The position numbers and the translations under genes were made by a program. Source: Amphiura filiformis (taxonomy: Eukaryota; Echinodermata; Ophiuroidea; Amphilepidida; Amphiuridae). From it: DNA of 64,000 bases. Below, in pieces: positions 1 to 11,351 of this stretch. Under the pieces are notes generated by a model. That model saw only the letters and a program-made list of their open reading frames with translations. It was not told where the DNA came from and ran no database searches. Positions within the stretch are counted from its first letter, which is position 1. The number at the start of each line of letters is the position of its first letter. Where the stretch lies: contig NC_092647.1 of NCBI RefSeq assembly GCF_039555335.1, positions 5,594,608 through 5,658,607 of the forward strand. Direction: 5' to 3'.

Positions 1-437
1 AAAACATTCTTTCGAGAACTCAACACCAGCATATCTCATGGTCGGAGTTTGACTGATACAGAAATCTGTGCACAACTTAATTGTCATCTGATTATTGTCA
101 TGTCGTACATCAGGAAGTACGCGGCTACCACCGACGGGTTCTCGGCAGTCTTGAAAACACCCAAGGTATATAGCATGCACAACATTTACAGAAACAGTAA
201 ATGTACATGATAGAAAGCTATTATCGGCGGTGTTCGTGAAGTTGTACTGAACATTTGTGGCTCCAATAGGAAACGGTTGCCCTGGGTCATGGGATTGGGA
301 TGTCATCGGCGTTGCAGGAAAGCCTATAACTGTTGGTTCAATCCATGTGACATTCATTGTTGTTACTCCAGGTTCAGCGCTGGTAATAATATCATTTGGA
401 CAGTATGATATTCTTGGTGTCCCAAGTGTCATATTAA
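1..437 (-). CDS. Partial exon, HYR domain followed by WSC domain
   Basis: On the minus strand an open frame runs from a plausible acceptor (pyrimidine-rich run then CAG at 438-440) to the window edge. It first encodes an HYR (hyalin repeat) domain: CPNDI, then NVTWIEPT, then a TFTVSV end strand. A WSC domain follows directly, with YLGCFQD, the MTIKLC/C spacing and YAGVEFSKECF. HYR is an immunoglobulin-like extracellular adhesion fold; WSC is a Cys-rich carbohydrate-binding module. Both are typical of large secreted or membrane proteins in deuterostome invertebrates. The exon is cut by the window edge at base 1. It may belong to the same minus-strand gene as the lectin exons at 9-12 kb, which lie upstream in transcription sense, but no exon links them here. 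Domain calls are from motif reading. Confidence 0.75.
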
Positions 438-1077
438 CTGTAATCAACAACAACGCACTTGGTATTATTACGCCAAATACCGCAAACGGGCTATAACTAG
501 GCAGGTTACAAGATATGTATTTTAAGACATAAGCAAAATAACAGACAGATTTTTCTGTTTTTTCCAAGATTGGTTCTATTCCAGATGCAGATTAGATTTA
601 AAAATAAATAGCACCAACAGTGTTCAACTTTACTTAAAACTTCTTTATAAATTTTTTTTTCATCTTTTTCTGCCTTTCTGTTGTAATTTACATATATTTA
701 TTTGTTTAATTTAGCCCAAAAATGTGAGTTATTCCTTCATATCATGATAAGAAATGTTTGGAAGTTTTCCTTGCTATTCGGTGCTCATTTACCTGATGTT
801 TTAGTGCTATTATTCAGGTGTCTATCCATTGCAAAGATGCAATAGGATTTAAGATAAATAGCGCCATCAGTGTTCAACTTTGCTTTAAAATGATGCCATC
901 AAAAAACCGTGAAAAGCATGAAGTAAAATGTGTTCATAACATTTTCAAATGGGCCACTTTCATTGGCCTTTCATGGTGATTAGGCTTAATGTAATAGGCA
1001 TATTGTGAAGATGCGCTTAACGCCGTAATTATTACGCGCGACGGCATTCACCTGTTCCGACGTACGATTCACGTTAT
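438..1077. other. Non-coding, probable intron
   Basis: AT-rich sequence with homopolymer runs. No exon, RNA gene or terminal repeat was recognised. Confidence 0.4.
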
Positions 1078-1192
1078 TAGAGACCTTGCGAAATGAAGTT
1101 AGAAACCACAAACTTTAACGTCTAGAGGATTACGTATTCAAAACCACTTTGCCATTAAAGCCACTTGAAGTTAAAGTTAACGCGAGAATCTA
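1078..1192 (+). repeat. Left arm of a ~110-bp inverted pair
   Basis: Begins TAGAGACCTTGCGAAATGAA and matches, in inverted orientation, 5310-5416 (TAGAGACTTTGCGGAATGAA). Similarity continues inward to a shared TTAACGCGA. The pair encloses copy A of the TTAA transposon, so it may mark the ends of an older host element. The internal sequence gave no coding signal. Confidence 0.5.
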
Positions 1193-1732
1193 TAGTGTGT
1201 CGTAAATTATGATGAAATACGTCATAATTAAGAACAATAGTTTGGATATTTCCTCATACACTACATAATTACCACTTTTGTATTATCTAGACCAATTATT
1301 GGAAATCTAATTTGGTTTGGGTAAAAAACATGCCACATGTTGGTGAAAATTACTGATTGAATTAGATCAAAATATTTTTTTGTTCCAAACGTCACACTTG
1401 GTATATGCTTTTGTGTGTGCTCATGACGTACACCAAATCAGCTTGCGGAACCAAGTTTTGGCTTCGACTTCAACGCCAAGGGGATTAAGTTCCCGTAAAA
1501 TGGCCTGATTTTACGGGACCCAGCAGTGTACTGAACTTCTGCGAACTGTGAAAATTTTTTTTACAACGTTGCGTGTCTCAATATGATTACACCTCTATAT
1601 AACCAAATATGCTTGTACTGTTCAGGTATTTTATTTAATTATTTATCTTATTCATTTAGGCCTACATTATGTACCCCAATTCAGCAGAAAGCTGGTCTAA
1701 CATGTGCCACGCTATACGCTGACACTCTTTAA
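1193..1732. other. Non-coding spacer before copy A
   Basis: AT-rich, no open frame with family resemblance and no repeat matched elsewhere in the window. Confidence 0.4.
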
Positions 1733-2558
1733 GGTTACACAAAGAGACGTATAAAAAACGTATAAAAGACGTATAAAGTTGTTCTCTAAAACAGAGTTTT
1801 CTCAGTAATCAAATATCGCAGCGAGTGAAATGTTGGTGCATTGGATGTAGCTTAACATTTTTGTGTGTGTTATATACAAATTATTAAAATAAATTTGAAA
1901 ATCCTTCGTTTAAATCATTTTTACCCACCATGTTCACAAGATCAAAAACACGTTCCATGAGGTTTTTTCAAATGTGCGCTCCGTATAAATCCACACCGAG
2001 CGATTGTTTTCTTCTTTTTCGTATTGTATTACAAATCGATCAAAGAAATAATGTTGCCATGGGGAAGAACCAAATACAGTACCGATTAAATTTTAAAATC
2101 CCGTTTTGGGGGAAAATTTTAGAGAATTTGCTTCAGAAAAAGCTGGTTTGTGAAATTATCGATATCTTGATTACGAGACGTTCATTCATTCATTCATTCA
2201 TTTTATTTTTTCATCATCATCAATACATACATAATCAGCATAACAGATATAAACAATGTTGAAAATAATGATGTGATGAGGTAGATGCATTACAAAGCCA
2301 AAGGCCTGAAAGACAATGCATCACCTTTACATTAAATAATATATAAGATAAGATATTTACACAAGAAAGAAAAAAAATCAGTATAAAAACAGGAAAAAAA
2401 AAAAAAGAGACAGCACGGAACCCATCTTGAATATTACTTATATACATTAACCAGGCAAATTAATGCAATTTTGTTTTTAAGTGTTTGTATGTAACAACTT
2501 CAGTAACTTGTACAATAGAGTAAAAACAGAATTATTACATGAATGCGATAATCAAGAG

Positions 2559-2882
2559 TTAGTGATCACCTTTAACGATTCTAATAATACCAGTTTTGAA
2601 TTTGGAGATGCAATTTGCTTCTTTGACTTCCTTTGGTAAGCTATTCCACAGCCTAGGGCCAAGTGACAAAACATTATTAAGTCGATGGACCTCGGCCCGA
2701 TAATCATTTTTACCTCTTGTATCATAATTGTGGATAGACTTCATATTGATGAAAGTATTATCAAAAGATCTTGGTAATAGACACATGTGGTATTTGTACA
2801 TAAATAGACCCAATTCCTTATTATAAAGTTGATACACATCAAGAATATTAAATTTTTCAAACAATGGCTTTGTATGACACAA
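2559..2882 (-). pseudogene. LINE ORF2 C-terminal fragment
   Basis: Contains NYDTRGKNDY, then GPRLWNSLPKEVKEA and SKFKTGI, the conserved C-terminal tail of CR1/L2-type ORF2 proteins. It lies downstream of the RT fragment in a different frame, so a frameshift separates the two. A short 3' region and the (TGAA)n tail follow. Confidence 0.8.
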
Positions 2883-2905
2883 ATAGGAGCTGTTAGAGAT
2901 GACCC

Positions 2906-3475
2906 TTACAGCTCTTTTTTTTGAAGCTTTACAATTCTATCCAAAATATTTTTATTGGCATTGCCCCACAATATTATACCGTAAGTTAAGAATGGTAAGA
3001 TAAGGGTACAGAACAACTGGTACATGTTGGGTTTTGGTAAGAAATGTTTGAGTTTGTTTAGTACACCAATATTCTTACAGCATGTTTTACAAATACTATT
3101 TATATGCGACCTCCATGTGAGGTTATGATCTAGAGTAATACCAAGAAATTTTGCATCATATACACGTGTCAACTTACATCCATCAAGATATATTTGACAA
3201 TCATTGGTAATATCATTAGTCTGATGAGGTGTTCCAAAGAACATAAGATTTGTCTTGGTGGCATTTAAAGACAGTTTGTTACATTTGAACCAATTTACAA
3301 CCTCTTTTAACTCTCCATTCATAGTATCACATAATCTTTGTATATTACTATCAGAGTAGCATACTGTTGTATCATCAGCAAACAGTATAAATGATAAAAG
3401 TGTTGATGTGTTACATATATCATTCATATAATAAAAAGAAGAGGACCAAGGATAGACCCCTGTGGCACTCCACAA
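2906..3475 (-). pseudogene. LINE reverse transcriptase fragment
   Basis: The frame carries the catalytic FADDT motif (RT palm motif C), then LNATKTNLMFFG and LGITLDHNLTW, the typical thumb-side blocks of CR1/L2/Jockey-group reverse transcriptases. Just upstream, [13 protein letters not shown] (RT motif B) is present in another frame, so there is a frameshift near 3425. The endonuclease and the N-terminal RT part are missing through 5' truncation. Confidence 0.85.
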
Positions 3476-3776
3476 AGTACATTTTCATATGATGATTGAG
3501 CACCATTAAAGGATACAAATTGTTTTCTGTTAATTTAGACATCTGAATACCTACATTATTTCTAAACATTCTGCCAATTGCTATTCCATTTGATTTTCAC
3601 TCCAAATTGAAGCTAGTTTTGCAAAAAACGAGATTTTCCTCCATCAGTTCGTTCAAAATTTCAGCGCCGACATGCGTGTTTATTCTAAGAGCCATAATGC
3701 GGACGCGATTGTAATCATGTAATTGCATCCAATTATAGTTATATCATCCGCTTTGAGAACAGTCAATTGCGTAAGC

Positions 3777-3856
3777 TGATCTATGGCCGAGTGGATAGAG
3801 CGTTGGACTGGGAATCTAATATGAACTATTTTGTGGGTTCGAGTCTCCGTGTGGCT
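3777..3856 (+). other. tRNA-like pol III unit inside copy A
   Basis: TGGCCGAGTGG (3784-3794) fits a tRNA A box and GGGTTCGAGTCTC (3835-3847) fits a B box. A five-pair anticodon-like stem around CTGGGAA lies between them, and the layout resembles class II tRNAs such as serine. The acceptor stem does not pair, so this is a tRNA-derived promoter-like segment, not a working tRNA. T-rich runs that could end pol III transcription follow at once. Confidence 0.6.
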
Positions 3857-4579
3857 GAATTTTCTTTTTTTCTCTCTTTTCTCATTTTTATTTCCTTTCT
3901 TTCCTCTTTTCTTTCTCCTTCTTTTTTCATTTCTTTTTTTTTTTTTTTCATTTCTTTCTTTCTTTCCTTGTTTCTTTTTCGTTCATTTTCTTTCTCTCTC
4001 TTTCTTTCTCCTTTTCACTATTTCTTTATTCTTTCTTGCTCCTTTCTTTTTAGTTTTTTTTAATTGATTCGCTGAGTGCAGTGAATCGTGATTGATTGTT
4101 TTTCACTTTATATAATTCAGAAATTTGTAGGCCTGCTAAGTCTGTCTTTTTGATTTTCATCCCAAATTCGATTTAGCCTTCAAATAATTGCTTTTTGATA
4201 TTGTTGTTGTTGCCTACCCTTACATTGTAATCAGGGGAATAGCAGCATTGATTTCATCATAGATATCAAGGCTATAAATTCAAAATCAACACATTTTCCA
4301 GGGCGTAGCTTGACGAAGTGCCCCCAATCAATTTTAAAATTTATAAAATCCTTGTGAAAATTGCCGAAAACGGCTTGTGACACCCCCTCCCGGCATCCGA
4401 GCTCCGGGCACGAGCTAAGCCAAGTTTCATAGCCTTTTCATGTCTTGACCGTGGATCGATATTCTATTGTAAGTAGGCCTACGTCCCGGTACGCTTGTTC
4501 ATTTTCTGCATGGCTGTTTCTGTTATGAACTTACGCCCCTCTGAAATCAAGCGCATGAAAAACTCTCGGCTAACCTTAA

Positions 4580-5309
4580 ACACACTCATCAAACATAAGT
4601 TATACATTGGGGCATATAGGCCTATGGGTATTGTATGTCAATCAAATTATTCATTATTAAAAGAGGAGGCCTATTTGTTACAAAAAATAAGAATGTCAGA
4701 AAAGGAGCATCCAGAAATATGTTGGTTAAAAAGAACAAAATGAGGATCATTCGGGGAGATATATTTAATTCGATCAGAATGCAAAGAGGAGTCCTTGCCC
4801 TCCTAAAAGAAAACTCCTGGCAACGCCACTAGAGAGTGTGAAAGTGAGGATAGATCAATAGATGGAGGGAGGGGATGATATAGAGAGGTGGTGGTGGTGG
4901 GGGGGGGGGTCTAGGGAGAGCAAACAGATAAAATGGGCTTGTGTCCTGATGGAAATATAAAATTGACAAAGCTAACATTTACTGGAATAATAATTGAGCT
5001 TTTATTATAATAACGAGAAACAATAATATAGACATAGACCTATCACAAGAATATTTAATTGAAACATGTTTAGAAGTATAATATTAGCGTATAGCTCATA
5101 ACATATGCCTAATTCCCATTGCATTGGTCATCGCCAAGAGATGTAATCCATGTTTATTCAAACTAAGCGCCTATTGTAATAAGTGTTACCAACAAACCAC
5201 TTCAGCAAACAAAAGGGAGAAATTTGTTGCAGTCGCTTTTACATACCCTTCTTTTGATCACCCATTGATACACTTCCCCTAGTTTAAACAACAAGACGCT
5301 GTTGGTACA
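4580..5309. other. Non-coding spacer
   Basis: AT-rich DNA with a G-rich simple stretch near 4885-4915. No supported gene. Confidence 0.4.
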
Positions 5310-5416
5310 GAAACGAATCTGACGTTCGCGTTAAAGTGAATTTGAGCAATATATCGAATCGATATTTTTGAAGTTGCCGTTAAAGTTCCAGTAACTTCAT
5401 TCCGCAAAGTCTCTAG
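5310..5416 (-). repeat. Right arm of the ~110-bp inverted pair
   Basis: Inverted partner of 1078-1192; the outer ends share AGAGAC, TTGCG and ATGAAGTTA with few mismatches. Confidence 0.5.
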
Positions 5417-5567
5417 TGTATTCTATTTGTATAAAGTACACTTTGAGTGGCGATGTGGAGATGCATTCAAGCCGATGTACTAAACACCGTAGCAGTCTGC
5501 CGCCTGGACAACCAATTCTTTAGAAATGCTTAGTCGCGCTAAAAGTCGATCGATACATGTAAAAATC

Positions 5568-6605
5568 AGCACAATTCAGAGATACACCTTTTTGCTATGA
5601 AATTAATTTTCTCGGTCAAATATAAAGCAATATTTTTTTTTTCTTCAGTAATGTCAGTTAAAAACTTGGTGCTTGAATATACATTTTTTTAAATCCTGGT
5701 GTTAAAATTAAGCATCAAATTGTGTCTTTTAGTGTGATATTTTTGATTTTTATAGGCCTTGAATTCGCCTGCGAGCTTTTTACGGAATTCATGTTTTAGC
5801 GTCTCAAACTAACATAGTTTGCTAAAGAAAGATATTTCCCACCTCTGTAAAGCACATCGTGTGGGTCTATATGTTATAGTTTTGTCAGAATTTCCGTTTT
5901 TGTTTTACCCTTTTTCCATTTATGCTCCGAAAATGTCAAACTAAGTAAAAGTAGGCAATGGTGAGTACTTTTATCTCGAGAGCAACCAACAGAAATAGTC
6001 GATATTTCCTTTGTTGTTATCCAGGTCAATTTTTCATTGAAAGCAAATTGCCCGACCAGCGATTAAATCCCCAATTGGGTGTTCTGGTTAAACATGATCA
6101 GTAGGAGCGCTATAGGTCTGGGAATTTCTTTGCTATATTGAAGTTCTGGCAACACTATAGCCATGCCGGTATTCCTATTAAACCCAGGGATATCGATCCA
6201 AAATGCTAGTACTAGCCTTTAGATTTCACGTGTTGATTTAGAAATTTTTCAGCCGACAGTGAAAGATGGTGAAATCAAAACGGAAATTCTGACAAAACTA
6301 TGATATATAGCTCACGGTGATGTGCTTTAGAAAGTTGGGGAAAATCCTTCATTAGCGAACTATATTACTTTGAAAAGCTAAAAGGTTGATCAAGAAAAAG
6401 CTCGCGGGCCGAGCTGAAGCCTATAAAAATCGAATATCTTACACTAAATGACTGAATTTCAGGCCTAAGTTTAACACGAGGATTTAAAAAAAAAAATCAG
6501 TATCAAGCATTATAGTTTTTCCAAACATTTACTGAAAAAATTAAAATTATTGCTTTTCATTTGGCTGAGAAAAAATTTTTACACTGAAAAGGTGTAACTC
6601 AAAAT
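5568..6605. mobile_element. Long inverted-repeat element (MITE-like), ~1 kb
   Basis: The left arm (about 5568-5905) and the right arm (about 6270-6605) are inverted copies. They share GATACACCTTTTT versus AAAAGGTGTAACTC at the outer ends and CAGAATTTCCGTTTT versus AAAACGGAAATTCTG at the inner ends. The arms are diverged, which suggests age. The central 360 bp have no coding signal. Superfamily not assigned. Confidence 0.65.
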
Positions 6606-6881
6606 TTTGCTCATTTCAACACCAATTTCGATCGTTTGTATTGCCTCATTAAATGACTGAGTGAGCCTTGCAGAACAAAAGAATCGGTTGTGCAGGTAGC
6701 TGACTGGTAGGACAATAATGACAAGTTTTTGCGCCATTGTGACCTTCGACACCTCACCAATTCTAGTTTTATAATTTGAGGTGTATGGATGTCAGAAACA
6801 TTGGTTCCACTAATGTAGCAATAAACTACTCAAGCACATAGCGCCATGTACTATGCCAAATCGTAACATTTATTTGTTTAA

Positions 6882-8261
6882 GGTTAAATGCAATTGATTT
6901 TCAAGGCTTGATTCCAGAGGGGCGGAAGTTAATAATGGAAACAGCCATGCAGAAAAGAACGAACTCAGGCGTACAATAGTGTATCAATCTGAACTAGAAC
7001 ACGGACAAACCGCGGCTCGTGAGTCATCCTATATGTTGCAGGGATAGGGAAGGGGCGACCATGATAGGACCATATGGGCTGATATGGGGGGGGGGTGATT
7101 GTGGGCAGCCGTTTTCGGCAATTTTCCTTTGGATTTTCTAAATTTTCAATTTTTAAAATTATCCTGGATGATATCTGTCGTGAAATAAATCAATGCCTCT
7201 ATAGGCTATAATAGCCCTAGTATGCCTATTTATACCCTGATTATGCAATATATAGGCCTATAGGCCTACAACAATAACTACAACAACAGTAACAAAACCA
7301 ACAACCAATATTTTGTTAATCTAATTTGTAAAAATATATTCATAGGCCGCGCCTAGACTAGTATAGCCTAAAAATTCCTGAATTATATAATGTAAAAAAA
7401 ACGGGCAAAAACAATCAATCGCTGCAGTCAGAAAGAAAAAAAAAAAAAAAAAAAAAAAAGTGAGAGAAAAATAAAATAAAATAGATGGAATGGACCACAT
7501 AGGGACTCGAACACGTACCAAAGTTTTCCAGCTCAAAACTATAGTATTATATAGTCGAACTTAAGCCCAGCGCGCTAACCGATTGAGCTACTGAGTGATC
7601 TGTGAAATCGATTGATCTCAAACTGACTATTATGGAATAGGGCATACCAGGCTCTTATGATAAACAATCTCATCACCGCTGTAAATGTCGGAGGTATCGA
7701 TGGCGAAAAACCTCGATTTTTGCAAAAGTAGCTTAAATTTGGAGTGAAATTCAAATGGGAAAGGAATCGACATACTTTTGAGAAATAATGTAGGCAGTTA
7801 GAAATCAAAATTAATGTTCCACAATCCAGATATCGATAATGTAACATAACAGTGTTTTGTGGTACAAGATTCTCGAAAATTGTTCCCAAAAACGGGCTAA
7901 TAAAATTTAATCGGTACTGTTTTGGTTCTTCCCCATGGCAACATTATTTCTTTGGTCGATTTGTAGTTCAATACAAAAAAGGAGAAAACAATCACTCGGA
8001 GTAGTTTTATACGGAGCGAATATTTGAAAAAAACTGCATGGAACGTGTTTTTGATCTTGTGAACACGGTGCGTAAAAATGATTTAAACGAAGGATTTTCA
8101 AACGGATTCTAAAAATTTGTATAAAGACACAAAAATAATGTTAAGATACGTCCATGCACCAACATTTGACTCACTGCGATATTTGATTGCTGAGAAAACG
8201 CGGTTTTAGAGAACAACTTTATACGTCTTTTATACGTTTTTATACGTTTCTTCGTATAACC
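6882..8261 (-). mobile_element. TTAA-flanked DNA transposon, copy D (diverged)
   Basis: TTAA flanks both ends (6878-6881 and 8262-8265). Read on the minus strand it matches copies A and B along its whole length: ACGTATAAA repeats at the start, the block with AATAATGTTGCCATGG, a tRNA-like segment, a T-rich tract, and the right arm with GCCGTTTTCGGCAATTTT. It is clearly more diverged than A, B and C, so it is an older insertion or a sister subfamily. Confidence 0.8.
7495..7600 (-). other. tRNA-like unit in copy D, different body from copies A-C
   Basis: Minus strand has TAGCTCAATCGG (A box, within 7579-7590) and GTTCGAGTCCC (B box, 7502-7512), about 80 nt apart, with a longer insert between them than in copies A-C. 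Position and flanks match the tRNA-like unit of copy A, but the box A half looks like a different tRNA type. A T-rich tract follows. Confidence 0.5.
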
Positions 8262-8265
8262 TTAA

Positions 8266-9214
8266 TAATTGGACTACCGCTGCTTGCCGTAGCGCGTACC
8301 GTAGTTGCTAGTTGAAATAATCGTTTGTTATGTCGTTGCAATTAGGGCTTCTTGCATTAAACTTCATATCGCAAACTTTTTAGGACATTATCTTCTACAC
8401 ACAAATGAATAGACAATCTGTCCGTTCGAAACTGCGTCGGGCAAATTCGTAATCTGTTTACCTCATTTCATATATACTAGGTTAAATAGCAAAGCAAAGG
8501 ATTTTATGACATAAACAACTTTGATTGTTATGTTATATTGATGATCTTAAATTGCTTCATAACTTGAGATTTTGCTACATTTTCTAATTTCTTCTTTTGT
8601 GATAATTTGCTGTCAACGGCAATGTGAGCTTTGTACGGAAATTCCACGATTGGTCGATTCAGAATAAATTTACATCTAGAGGGTAACATTGTTTAAATAT
8701 CTGCGCCTGGGACTATTGGAAAATGCCGTTGCAATTCAAGTTTCGTTTAAAAATCGCAAACTCTCTGATGACAGCTCTTGCATAGAGTTCATATATATAT
8801 GTAATTTTTTAACTGATTATGTTCTTGTTGTTGTAAAAAGTGTGAATTTTTTAATATCATTTATTTTTATATTTTGCCATATGGTTACATAACTCTCTAA
8901 GGCCAAAGTTTAGTGTCGAGGTCATAATTATTTCCTTAATCAATTTTCCATAATGCGTTAAGAAAACTTGTAGTGGTTTTGTGCATACATGAAAGTGCAT
9001 GTAACAGGAATGGACCCACCTGATAGTGATGGCCACCTCTGCAAAATCATATGAAAGATCCCTTTATGGACTCGGGATTAACTCAATGCCTTTGTGTGGG
9101 AAACGGAATAAATTACGAGGCTAATAAATTATGAGGCATGGAGTTACCAAAGACTTCATCAGCCACATAATACATGTATCGTTTGTATTTTTTGTTATAT
9201 TTGCGAACTCTTAC
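8266..9214. other. Non-coding, probable intron
   Basis: AT-rich; no exon or repeat structure recognised. Confidence 0.4.
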
Positions 9215-9325
9215 CTGTTTTACACGTGACTGACGAACAAGATCTGTTTCATATCTCCATAGGTGCACACAATCTTCGTCTGCAAAGTTGTTTGGCTCGT
9301 TTTCTTTCCAATCAAAATAATCGAA
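9215..9325 (-). CDS. C-type lectin domain exon, third seen
   Basis: The minus-strand frame reads FDYFDWKENEPNNFADEDCV, with the EPN sugar-binding signature of mannose-type C-type lectins and the conserved Cys after it. A CATAG acceptor precedes it, and a CAG|GTAAGA donor follows at 9209-9214. The exon starts in phase 0, agreeing with the end of the exon at 10230-10321. The final WND/C block of the fold is not seen in this exon, so either another exon lies further along or the true donor is earlier. The 3' border is therefore less sure than the 5' border. Confidence 0.7.
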
Positions 9326-9465
9326 CTATGTCAAATAATTTTGGAATACATGACATCAGTAACTAAGGTTTCAAATGACTACAATTTGCTCCCATTGGTT
9401 CGATCCAACAGATGGGACCAAAAAGGAATAATTTTTTGGTATACCCTGCGCACCAATAAATAATA

Positions 9466-9765
9466 AATAATAAATAAATAAATAAATTTCGGAATTTATA
9501 TAGCGCTTTTTCCAGAGGATTCAAAGCGCTGTAATTTCGCTGCGTGGTGAATCATCACAATCAGATCGCATCAACTAGGCTAGTTGCAGCCGAACCTGGC
9601 GCAAACCCATCCGCACTTAGATTGTAACATCCACCCATTTTCTGCAGCTCCCCAAATTCCATTGGGTGAAGGAAGTTTTTGATAACGAAACAACTAATCA
9701 CCGATTTTGAAAGCAGGAGGAAACCGGAGATACCGGAGAAAACCAAGTATAACCCTATCCATATT
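9466..9765. repeat. Interspersed repeat with AAATAAATA tail and AGCGC core
   Basis: A (AAATAAAT)n run at 9466-9485 is followed by TTTATATAGCGCTTTTTCC and AAAGCGCT, then a region ending in GGAGAAAAC. This looks like a dispersed SINE-like or LINE-tail repeat; the family is not certain. The tail position suggests minus-strand orientation. Confidence 0.4.
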
Positions 9766-9770
9766 CTTAA

Positions 9771-10229
9771 CCATAACCTTAATAGTCAAAGAAGAAATAA
9801 GATAAAGAACAACAAAGTAGGTAAATGTGTCTCCAACGGACGAGGTACAAAACACACCAAGGGTCAAAGGATGATACAAGAGGATACCTAGAATAGAAAG
9901 ATTCGAGCCAGGTATACCAAATTGGTGTGGGGAACAAGACAAAGACAAGGTGAAGACTGATGCAGAATGTAAACCATGATGGTGTACACAGATAATACAC
10001 TTGTAGCTATCAGTGAAAACTAACATTTAAATAAGAATCTTTTCTTTATGCAAATCACTTATTATTACTTTTAGGGCGGGTAATGATATTTTTGGTACAT
10101 CGAGAAGGAGACAGCAATTTGACTGGAAATCTAGTGAGATCTTACTAATTTTATTAATCTACTAATCTAATCAATTCGATCATTCTTTTTAAGAGTGTAT
10201 AGTGAGTGATAAACATACGCACAACTTAC
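9771..10229. other. Non-coding, probable intron
   Basis: Overlapping short open frames on both strands show no domain or biased codon use. Confidence 0.35.
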
Positions 10230-10321
10230 AGGAGTCCCATCGGTCCATTGAAAATTGCCCTCTGAAGATGTATCATGAAGTCCAATCCACATGCCCTGAA
10301 TACCACTTGCTTGCATTTCAT
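10230..10321 (-). CDS. C-type lectin domain exon, second seen
   Basis: Minus strand reads MWIGLHDTSSEGNFQWTDGT, the WIGL core of the C-type lectin fold followed by the F.W.DG strand. An AG acceptor lies at 10322-10323 and a perfect GTAAGT donor at 10224-10229. The exon begins with two bases that complete the split codon left by the exon at 11823-11981 and ends in phase 0. Phase agreement across three exons is strong support for one gene. Confidence 0.85.
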
Positions 10322-11060
10322 CTTAATTCAAAATAGAGAAAATACTCCATATCAAAGAATATCAAAGAAGATTGTCGAAGTATGGGTGGATGACTATAGG
10401 AGCGAACTGAGGGCTAGTCTTAAGGAAAGGATTTAAAACCGATTTTGTAGGAATGTTCTGCTACAATGTAATATGTTTCAGCTAAAAACTAACAATTTTA
10501 AACCAAATTGATGAATTAGAGCGAGACATTAGATATTTAGGAGATTTTTGGGCCTTGAAGAAGTATGCTGATCTGGGGTCTTGGGAGCGGATACCATGAG
10601 AGAGTGGATTTAGAACATGAATTAATCATAGAGAGCGGCTGACGGCCAGCGACGGGCCTTGAAAAGAGGTCTTATTGGGCCATTGACCGGTATAAACTTG
10701 ATATCTTCCTAAGGGGCGCACCATTTGATTTCCTGGAAAGGCATGGGAGGTTTTGGAAGAAAAAATATCGCCCATTACTTTTCCCCCACTCAATTCTGTA
10801 TAATTCTGTAGAAAGTATACGGGCGAAAAATAAATCCAAGCTCCCCTTAATGCTGCGGCCGAACTGCAGAATATAACTATACGATCGTGGCTATGGTATT
10901 ATTATTATCACACCGTCTTTGAATGGCGTTATAGTAAAGGGATTCTGTATTTTATCTTCTAGTACGAATTTTGTTTGTCATCTACTCCACCAAACCAACA
11001 ATCATGAATAGACCGATTTGATCGTAATATTAATGTTTACTTTCTTACCAAATTTGATTT
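10322..11060. other. Non-coding intron sequence
   Basis: No supported feature between the lectin exons here. Confidence 0.4.
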
Positions 11061-11351
11061 TACCAGATTTCGTGATCCTATCATCCTCTTTTTATGACAT
11101 TTTTCAGTAGATATCCACGAAAAAAGATTATTCCCAAAATGTCAGTTGATTCCGATTTTGCGTTTGCGAGTTATGCATTATTATGTGTGTTACACTGCTC
11201 CATAGGCCACTGTTGTAATTTCGTTCTGGTATACCAGAAATTTTTGGTACATAAACATTATGTAGCCAGAGGTTTCCAGTGTTATAAAAATCTCAACTTT
11301 TTTTGAGAAAAGTGGGGGGATGAGGTTGTGGATCACGAAATGCCCTTTTAA
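11061..11351 (-). mobile_element. MITE family F, copy 1
   Basis: Ends carry ATTTCGTGATCC and GGATCACGAAATG in inverted orientation, and the body matches the outer parts of 24344-25272 in reverse (CATAATGTTTATGTAC, TATGCATTATTATGTGTGTTACACTGC). It lacks the minisatellite that splits copy 2 and so shows the unsplit form. Non-coding. Confidence 0.75.

Larger units (their letters stand above)
2183..3528 (-). mobile_element. 5'-truncated non-LTR retrotransposon (L2/CR1 group)
   Basis: It interrupts copy A between sequences that are contiguous in copy B (27.84 kb), which defines the insertion; GTT is shared at both borders. In minus sense it begins inside the reverse transcriptase domain, continues through the C-terminal part and ends in a (TGAA)n tail at 2183-2205, the tail type of L2-like elements. 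The 5' truncation is the usual outcome of target-primed reverse transcription. The element is dead: the coding region is shifted at least twice. Confidence 0.85.
1733..4575 (+). mobile_element. TTAA-flanked DNA transposon, copy A (non-autonomous), with LINE inserted
   Basis: The ends read GGTTAC... and ...TAACC, and TTAA lies on both sides (1729-1732 and 4576-4579), as for TTAA-targeting DNA transposons (piggyBac or Kolobok type; family not settled). Without the LINE at 2183-3528 the element is about 1.5 kb, the same as copy B. It has no transposase. Internal parts in order: a region rich in GTATAAA-like repeats, a conserved central block, a tRNA-like unit (3777-3856), a long pyrimidine tract (3860-4055) and a conserved right arm. 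It contains the unoccupied site TGCTCC (4037-4042) that the Polinton uses in copy B. Confidence 0.85.

Noticed and set aside
3777-3856. Genuine tRNA gene
   Set aside because: A and B boxes fit, but the acceptor stem does not pair and it recurs inside a transposon.
3767-4067. Phe/Ser-rich frames (also 28139-28380 and 51739-51951)
   Set aside because: Translation of the pyrimidine tract in the TTAA transposons; low complexity.
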